Origin: Schistocephalus solidus
Lineage: Eukaryota > Platyhelminthes > Cestoda > Diphyllobothriidea > Diphyllobothriidae
Direction: 5' to 3'
Length of the DNA stretch: 64,000 nucleotides
NCBI GenBank assembly: GCA_017591395.1
Contig: WEDG01003279.1
Location: forward strand, 146,637-210,636
Shown: in pieces, positions 56,461 through 64,000 of the stretch
Numbering within the stretch: the stretch's first letter is position 1
Layout of the letters: each line of letters begins with the position of its first letter
Translations under genes and position numbers: made by a program
Notes under the pieces: model-generated
Database searches by the model: none
The model's input: only the letters and a program-made list of their open reading frames with translations
What the model was told of the DNA's origin: nothing

Positions 56461-59400
56461 AAAGTCAGAATTTCATGCGTTTCCCCGAATAAAATATTAT
56501 TTTTGTACATCTTCAAATGCAGGTATTTCAAAATTTCTGCATCAACTGCGACCAAGTCCATGAAAAAAATATGTAGGTTGAATTTTAGAAAAATGTCCTG
56601 GACAGGTCACTGATTCTGGGAAACAGCTCATTTAGTGATCTGGTGGTTATTCTTCCTTAAACGAAATAAAGTTAAACTGATTGGCTAGAAGCATATCCAT
56701 AAAGATTGGGCTGTTGTGGGTGGGCAGATAGTGACCGGTAATCTAGGTTTTGAGTCATCCATGAGGTTACTCTTTAACAGGGAATTTTGTAGACACTCCT
56801 AAACTGCAGAGCCATTTTTCCTTCAGATCAAACCTACACCTTTGTACTTGCGCACCGAGAAGAAGGTTTCTACTCGAAGCAGCAACAAATTCGGCCGTTT
56901 AGAACGCCTTTTGTTCAAACCGGCCGGCCACCTAACTACAACGTCCGCCTGCCGATTTTCGCGGGGGTGTGCCCATGATCACAGAAAAACTGAGTTTAGC
57001 GAGCTTTCGCACTCCGAAATATCCGAATAAAATATTCAGGTTGTGCTCGTTGTGGTCTGGTTTTAGGACCCGGGGTATGGGAGGGTTCTAGAGGGGCCGT
57101 TCCCCTCCGTGACCTAACAACCCTGACGAGCCTCCCCCCAAAGGGTAGGCTCACCCATGGTGTCCACGGGAGAGATATCTCGACGTCTCCTCTCTCTGTG
57201 TGTGTGTGTGTGAGCAGCTCTCACGCTTACTGCTGTTGCATGATTAATTATCGAGGGTGTGGGGGGATGGCGAGGCATGCGCACACCGGGCTTGTCACTG
57301 GGCCTGGCGGCAGCATCGCCTCCCCCCTCCACCTCGCACCCTCCACATCTCGACACCGAACAGAGGACTAGGAGAGAGGGAGAAAACATGATACGTGCTA
57401 GGGCGCTCGCCGCAGGTCTGTGTGTGTGTGTGTTTGTGTGTATGTGTGTATTGTGGATTCGAGATACCAATCTATGCCGTATAACTGGGCCGGATACGAG
57501 TATGGACAAGCATAGGCATAAATTGCATATTAAAGCGACCGTTCTGTGCACTTGCGTGCGAACAATAACATACAGTCGTGCGATTTCTCTTCCGTGCACG
57601 CCCAACACCTGGTGACGGGCAGTTGTCCTGTCGATTCTTCGGTGAGAGGGGTGAGGGGAAGGAGTAGCAGTTGTGTCTTCCACTGACGTGGTGAAACAGC
57701 ACACGATCCTCGAGCAATAACCCTCTGGTGTCCTGAAATACTGCTCGATGCTGGCAACGGACCATACAGGTTGGCCGACCGAAGTCTTCCCTCTGCAGGA
57801 AGGTTTACTATGCGGCGACTTCAGTCTTTCTGTGTTAAAGCAATTGGACTGGACCGTACTTACGTCTAGTGAACCCTATTGTCTTTATGAATGATTAATG
57901 TGTGAATATCACCATAAGCATGATGCGATTGTGGCTCCAACTAGTTCTTAAAATGCATCCAGTAATTACGGAGAGGGCTGATGTGGCAAGACAGTCAACT
58001 TCCACTAACGTCGTGCTGAACTGTCCCTTAACCTTCTGCATTCGCTGTGAGGATATGAAGGTAAGACTAAATTGTTTGACCGCCTAATCAGGAGTCGGTA
58101 CTAGGACCATCACTCTCATTTAAAATAGGTGACCTTGCGATAAATTTCAGAACTAGTAAATAATCCCTTATCTTAGCGCTGACACCAACGCGAAACCAAA
58201 AATACTTTAACCTAAATATGAACCCTAGCCCTAACTTAAACCTAAACCCTACAGTTTAAACGAACCCAAACTTGACGTTTAAAATAATCCTGACATGGGG
58301 ATTGGATGGTGGTTGTGGGGTCATCCGCCCCAGATTAGGCCACCAATCCCTATGCTTTGCGTAGGTCAGCAGAATTAACGCAGCATCAGTTTATTGGTTG
58401 TTCCAGATTCAAAGGTTTGGTTTGTGATAGATATTCGGTGCGTTTCCAGACAGCGCCTTTTTCAAAACTTTAAGGATATTATGCTACATGAAAGCGCCAA
58501 AATTTGAAAATGCTGTTTAATAAAGTTCTGTCTGTGACAAAGCAATTCAGCTGACAAGTCTCAACACGTTTACTAGATCGTGCTTTCTCCTTCGGTGGTG
58601 TTACAAGGATCTTGCCAATGTTACGGGGCTCTGCAGCCTCGCCAGTCACTGTTCATCGGCAGTCGAGCGAAGAAAGAGACCGACGCTTATAAATTCACCC
58701 TCCCCTTGACACACCATTGCATTCCTCACCATAGTCAATTTTGCATACTTCAATATATAATATGGTACTAAGATTCGTGGCTTGCAAGGTCGCCAGCTGA
58801 TGGGGATAACTCGATCCCTTTCGGAACTGGAATTCAGATTGTACTAGCTTCTGCAAAATTTCGCCGTAGCGGCCTCTTCATCCAAGGGGACTAGGGACCA
58901 TATTGCGCATGGTGGGCCTAGACGGAACCATGGCGGTCACATCCTTTGCGGGTCATCTCGACATTGTTTCGTTGGAGGACGAAAGAGGATGGATAGAGGA
59001 GAGAGAGAGAGAGAGATTGCTGTGCACAGCGCGTTTTAATTTAAACAACTTCACAAACCTCTAGGCTCATTTCGTTGGGGCGCTCGGTAGAAACCATCGC
59101 TCACGACAGTCGAAATGTCAGATTCGTAGTACACTCCACAGCCCAGGTAACCTGCACTTCCTGTAAACAGCAGAAGATTCAGAGGAAATCGGTTTCAATG
59201 TATCGAACAAAATAAGTACATTACCAGCAAGATACTGAGAACTGTTCGATAGGTAGTAAGAGAAATGAATCCAGATGATTAAGATTACCATCTATCCGTG
59301 CATAGAAGAAATGGTAGATGAACTAGAACGATGTCAATAAGGCCATTTTAAAATATGGTAGCTCAGCTGAAAGAGACTTGCCTTTCAAGTTTTTGCACCT

Positions 59401-60734
59401 CTCACCCCGTGCGACGCATGCAGCGAATTTATTCACTTGTGACGGTTGAGCTGTCATGTGTAGAAGAAAAGAATCTGCAGTCTGGGCAGCTTGAAATTCC
59501 TCCTAAGAGTGCAACTGATTCAGTCTTAGTGTGTTTTAAAGTAGGTCTATTTTCAGCAAATCAGGTAATTCCAGAAGGACTTTCACAGCTAAAAAGTGCT
59601 ATTTTAAGGTTCATAATTGGGGTTTATGGAAGAAATGTACGGGTTTCCTGGGAAATAAAAGATGGAACATTTTAAATGGCTCTGTGACTTGGCAGAACTA
59701 CTTTTGTGACGGAAAGTACATTTACTGGAAGGTTGCCTGACTTTAAATTGACTGATCTTCATCAGCTCTAACCTCTGAGGCCTTTTGCCCGGTAACGAAG
59801 CCTTGTATAGCCGCCCCTAACAGGATACGGGAGAATGGCAAACGTCCACATTACATGCAGCTTTTGGCTAAATTCAAAGGAAATTATGTTAAGGAAAAAG
59901 GTGAGGGCTAGGCTAAGGTTTAGGGTTAGGTTTATGTTTGAGTGGGCACAGAGTGGAGCCATCATAAAGACACTCCTACCGAACGCCCAATATAAAGTTC
60001 TTTAACGGGCAATATACTCACAGACTCAGCGCACTATCTTTGGGCAAGAAGGGTTTCATAGAACCTACGTATAGTTTACTCGCTGTGCAGGGCAGCTGGA
60101 TGATTGCGAGCCCTATTTTCGCCGCAGTAAAGTGAGAGATGGAAAAGAGCGAGAGAGACTACCTACAAGTTTACGTTATTAGCTAATTTTTCTGAGTCGA
60201 TGAAAAATGCGCTTTCCGATGCCACACCAGGTGCTGATACCCATTGATGATTTAGGAACGAGACTCTGATGGAATGGCCCGAGTCATTACTGCTGGCTGA
60301 TGGGACATGACAGCTGTCTTAAAAAGCGTGTCTTTTCAACAGTCACACCAGTTTTTGCAGGTAAGAATTTAAAGGAGAGGCAAAAGGTAGGTTGTTGAAG
60401 TGACTAATTGAGCCTTTCCTTTCAGAGCAATCTCGATTTGACCGACTTTTGGCTGAATACTTTAAGCAGAACAGTTTTGATACTGCATGAAAGGTAGCGT
60501 GCAGGACCAGTAGTTATTGATTAGGTTGCATTTTCCTCAGGGGCTTACTGTGGGCTCATATATAAGCTAGTTGTTTAAGTAAGACTTTCAAAGTGGCATT
60601 ATTCTTAATATTATGGCTATTATGAACCGGGCCATAAATAACAGTCCCATTGTCAGCTGTCATGATGTGAATGATGCTGATATTGATGGTTTTGGTGATA
60701 GTTATGATATTATTATTAGCAAAAATAGTTGCAT
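56461..60734. other. Unassigned DNA, no supported gene
   Basis: Holds a (GT)n-rich patch at 57195-57215 and 57420-57450, a short (GA)n near 58998-59014, and telomere-like CCTAA runs at 58205-58275 and 59905-59940. At 58430-58470 a stretch 'gtttccagacagcgcctttt' may be a PLE terminal relic. At 58775-58830 there is a fragment of the second 32-34 kb satellite unit. The 196-codon minus frame at 57114-57704 is low-complexity and crosses the (GT)n, so I do not accept it. Confidence 0.4.
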
Positions 60735-61085
60735 TAAACACTGCTGAAGAAGAAAAAGAGAGATTGGAATGACAATTTCTGGATGAATTAACTGTCATCA
60801 GTCAGACATACCCAAATTTAGGTGGTGCCCCACCCGAGGCTGGAACACGCGACCTGTTTATCAAAGTTTAATGCTCGGGTTGTGCTAGCAACCCTAGTGA
60901 GTATGACCTGTGTGTGATGATAGCTAATATGCTACGGTCATTCTAGTCTCCCATGCTTAATCAATATTATTAATCTAGTCTCTTGCTACTACGAGCCGCT
61001 GTACAGCTGTTGATGGCTGGAGAATTAGCCCGAAGGCAAAAGTGGAACTGCTGTGAGTTCAGTTAGTGACTAGGGAGCGTTCGTC
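60735..61085. repeat. Diverged SINE copies
   Basis: Minus-like copy 60735-60890 ('gagattggaatgacaatttc', 'actgtcatcagtcagacata', 'cacgcgacctg'). Then tail and head blocks 'tgatagctaatatgctacgg', 'cattctagtctcccatgc' and 'gagccgctgtacagctgttg'. Confidence 0.5.
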
Positions 61086-61130
61086 AACAAATGGCTGTAT
61101 TGGCCGTAGCATAAATGGTAGTAGTGTGCG

Positions 61131-61163
<33 letters not shown>

Positions 61164-61182
61164 TATAGTAGTATAGTAGTAG
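61131..61182. repeat. (TAG)n microsatellite
   Basis: About 50 bp of GTA/TAG trinucleotides with two small interruptions. TAG-rich DNA continues more loosely to 61450. Confidence 0.9.
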
Positions 61183-61459
61183 CTAACAATAGCAGGGGCG
61201 GCGGTAAAGACCAATGTGAGTACTATTATTAGTAAAAGTGTTCACACTGAAATATGGTAATAGTATTGCCAATCAAAAGTGAAAATATTATTTATAGTAA
61301 ATAAAATAAAGTTCAGAAGCAAGGGGCAGTAGTAAAAGTGTGATGTTAGCAGTAGTCACATTGTCAGCAAGAAGTATAGCATTAGTAGCATTAGCAGAAA
61401 AGCAGTTATATTATCATTGTAGAAGCCGCAGTATCAGTAATATTGATAGTAGGTCAAGT

Positions 61460-62480
61460 AACCAGATAGTTTTCGTCCAATAAAATCAATATTATTGTAT
61501 GATGACCACGAAAAATGTTTTTCCTGTACAGAAGCAAATCCAGAAAAAGTGCTCTGCTGTCAAATTTCACTGTTTCTCGGTGATGATCTAGAATTGGACT
61601 GAACGTCAACACTTTTGCGCGCAGAGTCTGTGGCCCTGACTCGTATAAACAACGCCGCGGTATGTGGGATTCCCGAAGTTTGAAGAAGGAGGAATCATTT
61701 AGAGGCGTCAAATTCTTCACTGATCCTCGCATAATTTACCAACCTTTTTCCTATAGGCTATTAAGTGCGCACGGATTTGAATTTCTGTTCTACGCCCTAG
61801 TAGAACTTGGTTTCTCTGGTACCGGCGGGAGTTCTCACTTTGACGGCCATGGCTGATTAGCATGACGAGACCTGTCAGTTTCCGCAGCTTCTTCAAGGGA
61901 CTTTAAATTTTGCCATATTTTCCTTTTTGTACTATCCTTCGATTCCTCAAAAATTGGCTCTGGTGCTCTGAATGACCTGCTAGTAATACCGCATTCGCGT
62001 GGTCGCAACTGTAGTTGTGCGCATGTGGCCTGCCTGTGGCTTTAAGTAAATTGACAGCCTCTTTTATGTGAGTCAGACACAATGGAAGGGGAGTTGGAAG
62101 GTACGGTGGTATCATAAAACGCTGTTCAGATATTTCGCTAGAGGCTTTTGCCCGAGTAGGGCTATGGTCCGTTGGCCGAAGCACTTCGGAGGAAGAATGA
62201 TTATATATCGTTTGTTACCGTTACTCCATGTGGAACATGTTGACCAGCCATCGATAACCACTACATGCTTCGCGACAATTTGTTCGACGCTCTTAAACCA
62301 CACTGGTTATAACAATCTCAGTTATGCGAGCGATGTTACACTGGCTCTTATCAGACAAGAGTGGTGTCTTATGCTACGGATTCCGCTCGTTTCAACATCA
62401 GAGTTTGTCGAATCCGCGTCGACAGCCATCACCCCCTCGTCCTGATTGGTGCACGGAACTGATTTGTTTGTCATTACAGA
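61460..62480. other. Unassigned DNA
   Basis: No recognisable gene or repeat family. Confidence 0.4.
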
Positions 62481-62489
62481 GGTTTAGTC

Positions 62490-62690
62490 GCCAAACTGGT
62501 GGACTGAGAGTCAAGCCACAGTGAAGAAGGAAGTAGACAGTGCGGTGAGATGCAGCGCAAGTCTGGTTACCAATGCCGATGCTTTGCGCGCAAGCCACTA
62601 TCTTTGCGCCTACCTTAGGTGTATTTCACACAGTGGACCACGTCGAAATCGACGGGTGAACTGTCACAACGAAAAGGTCCTTAACTTGAG
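62490..62690 (+). repeat. Diverged ~365-bp satellite fragment
   Basis: 'gtggactgagagtcaagcca', 'cagtgcggtgagatgcagcg', 'caagtctgg', 'cgtcgaaatcgacgggtgaa' and 'ctgtca' line up with the second unit type of the 32-34.7 kb array. Confidence 0.6.
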
Positions 62691-64000
62691 CTCTGACATC
62701 CAGGCAATGTGAAACCAAGGTCAGCATACCAACTCCTTGTGGCAGTTTGAAATTGGTTGAGTCAGGTTACTCACTCTCCGTGAAGATTTGTTCCAAAGGA
62801 ATTAAGACGACCTCGGAGTCATCGAACACGTGACAGTCGAGTAAAGTATGGAGTTCAGTTGAGATATTTTCCACTCTGCCAAGATAAGCGGTCTGTCGAG
62901 CTGGTGGATTTGTCGATTGATTTAGCTCAAGGCGAGTGCTGCTTTGGGAGTGAGACTTATTGCGTCGCGAATTAGGGCGTTCCATGGAAGCGCTTCTGGA
63001 GTTCGGTGGAGTAGCCGGCCTAACCAGATTAAGTTCAAGAGTTGTCGGTCGCCCTCGTATCTCCTGCAGCTAATGTTGGCTGTGCTCGAGGACGTACCGT
63101 TGCTTTGGCTGTCGGGTTTTTCGCAGTTAGGTCGACTGCACTATTCAAATCTACCAGAAAAAGTAGTGATTTAATGTTGTTTTAGCAGACGCATAGATAG
63201 CATACCTACAGAAAGTGCAGGTACTTACCGCGCTTTCAGCGTATTGTAATCCAGCGCCCTGGAATTTATGAGTCATACAATTAGAATGCCAGGATGCGAT
63301 TTTAAAGAAATAAAAAGAGCTAATGTTTTGACCTTTTCATCTGTTTCTTAGTTCAGCTAGTGTTAATCTGCCGGATGACCGCAAGCAGCAAGTTTGTGAA
63401 GTCAATCATCAGATGACGCGCTGCCTCGAGCCTCTGGACAATTCTACGCGGATTTTCGAAGCAGGTTTTTCCTGTCCGGACACAATGACACTGAGATTGC
63501 TTCGAGCTGGTTAGAATTGACCGAAAGTTCCAAGAACAGCCGCAACTGACATAGCGATTCCCTCCTGCCAAGCACGAGTGAGCTCTCGCTGATAGAAATT
63601 AAGATACATTGGTATGCCTGCGCAGAAACTACCACACCCTCCCTCCCACCCGCCACACCGTGTGCCGAAGGTGAGAGCCATGTGAGACAAAGATCAGAGA
63701 TGGGCGTGGGTGTAGGGTCATCGTGGTAACAAAAGCTGGACAGCCCAGTCCACAGAGGTCACACACACAACCTGGTCTCCAGCTCAAATCAGGCTGCACA
63801 TAATCCCCACAAGTGTCATAGCGCAGGCCACATTATGGAAGGAGTCATTGCGATCTGACTGTATATTCCGCGCAGAATCGAGATAATATTCACTCTGCTG
63901 GCGGTTTTTCAAACCATGACCCTCGCCAGTATCGTGATGGTTCCACTTGCATAAAATTGATTATGGCTGACGAGGCGCACTAGCAATGCCAGCTGGCGGG
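62691..64000. other. Unassigned DNA to the window edge
   Basis: No supported feature. Confidence 0.4.

Noticed and set aside
57114..57704. A 196-codon minus-strand protein
   Set aside because: It spans (GT)n/(AC)n giving His-Thr repeats and is low-complexity. No motif or splice context supports it.
58430..58470. Hammerhead-like PLE terminus ('ggcgctgtctggaaacgc' on the minus strand)
   Set aside because: It resembles some PLE ends, but the CUGANGA core is absent. Too weak to call as a feature.

Overview
This is a non-coding, repeat-dominated stretch of an animal nuclear genome. The sequence shows decayed Penelope-like retroelements (PLEs), tRNA-derived SINEs, long (TA)n and (GA)n tracts and tandem satellites. 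There are no bacterial-style operons and no rRNA or intact tRNA gene. I infer a flatworm, probably a tapeworm or fluke, from the density of PLEs with GIY-YIG endonucleases, the tRNA-SINEs and the small hammerhead-ribozyme repeats. The species cannot be fixed from the sequence alone, and I see no confidently supported host gene.

Layout. 1-14.5 kb: mostly unassigned DNA with scattered SINE and satellite fragments and a dead PLE remnant (8.7-9.1 kb). 14.5-17.2 kb: a complete but frameshifted PLE (PLE1) bounded by ~82-bp inverted repeats. 17.8-25.6 kb: a retroelement cluster made of (TA)n tracts, a dimer-like 352-bp hammerhead repeat, PLE2 with inverted termini, a two-unit array of a ~236-bp hammerhead repeat, and SINEs. 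26.2-27.1 kb: another PLE remnant. 32.1-35.8 kb: a ~365-bp satellite array. 38.6-42.4 kb: GC-rich DNA with at most a weak exon candidate. 44.9-54.9 kb: a second retroelement cluster with SINEs, a 352-bp hammerhead repeat, a 3.6-unit array of the 236-bp hammerhead repeat, PLE3 (truncated), PLE4 (nearly intact, one frameshift) and a solo PLE terminus. 55.2-56.2 kb: inverted satellite copies. 56-64 kb: mostly unassigned.

The main discovery is a set of hammerhead ribozyme (HHR) motifs found by reading the sequence for secondary structure. (a) A 236-bp tandem repeat has a complete catalytic core and a 6-bp helix I in most units. (b) An unrelated 352-bp repeat has a complete core and a large structured loop II that shows a compensatory base-pair change between two copies. 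(c) Four PLE2/PLE3-type termini have helix II covariation. (d) The PLE4 3' end has a complete core with a long helix II. (e) PLE1 terminal repeats hold a decayed version. The repeats in (a) and (b) look like small metazoan retrozymes: non-autonomous, circular-RNA-forming HHR retroelements thought to be mobilised by PLE reverse transcriptases. In families (a)-(c) the helix III strand is self-complementary, which favours dimeric hammerheads.

Working model (inference): PLE4-like elements supply reverse transcriptase and GIY-YIG endonuclease. The PLEs and the two retrozyme families share hammerhead processing, and all of them, with the SINEs, accumulate at (TA)n tracts.
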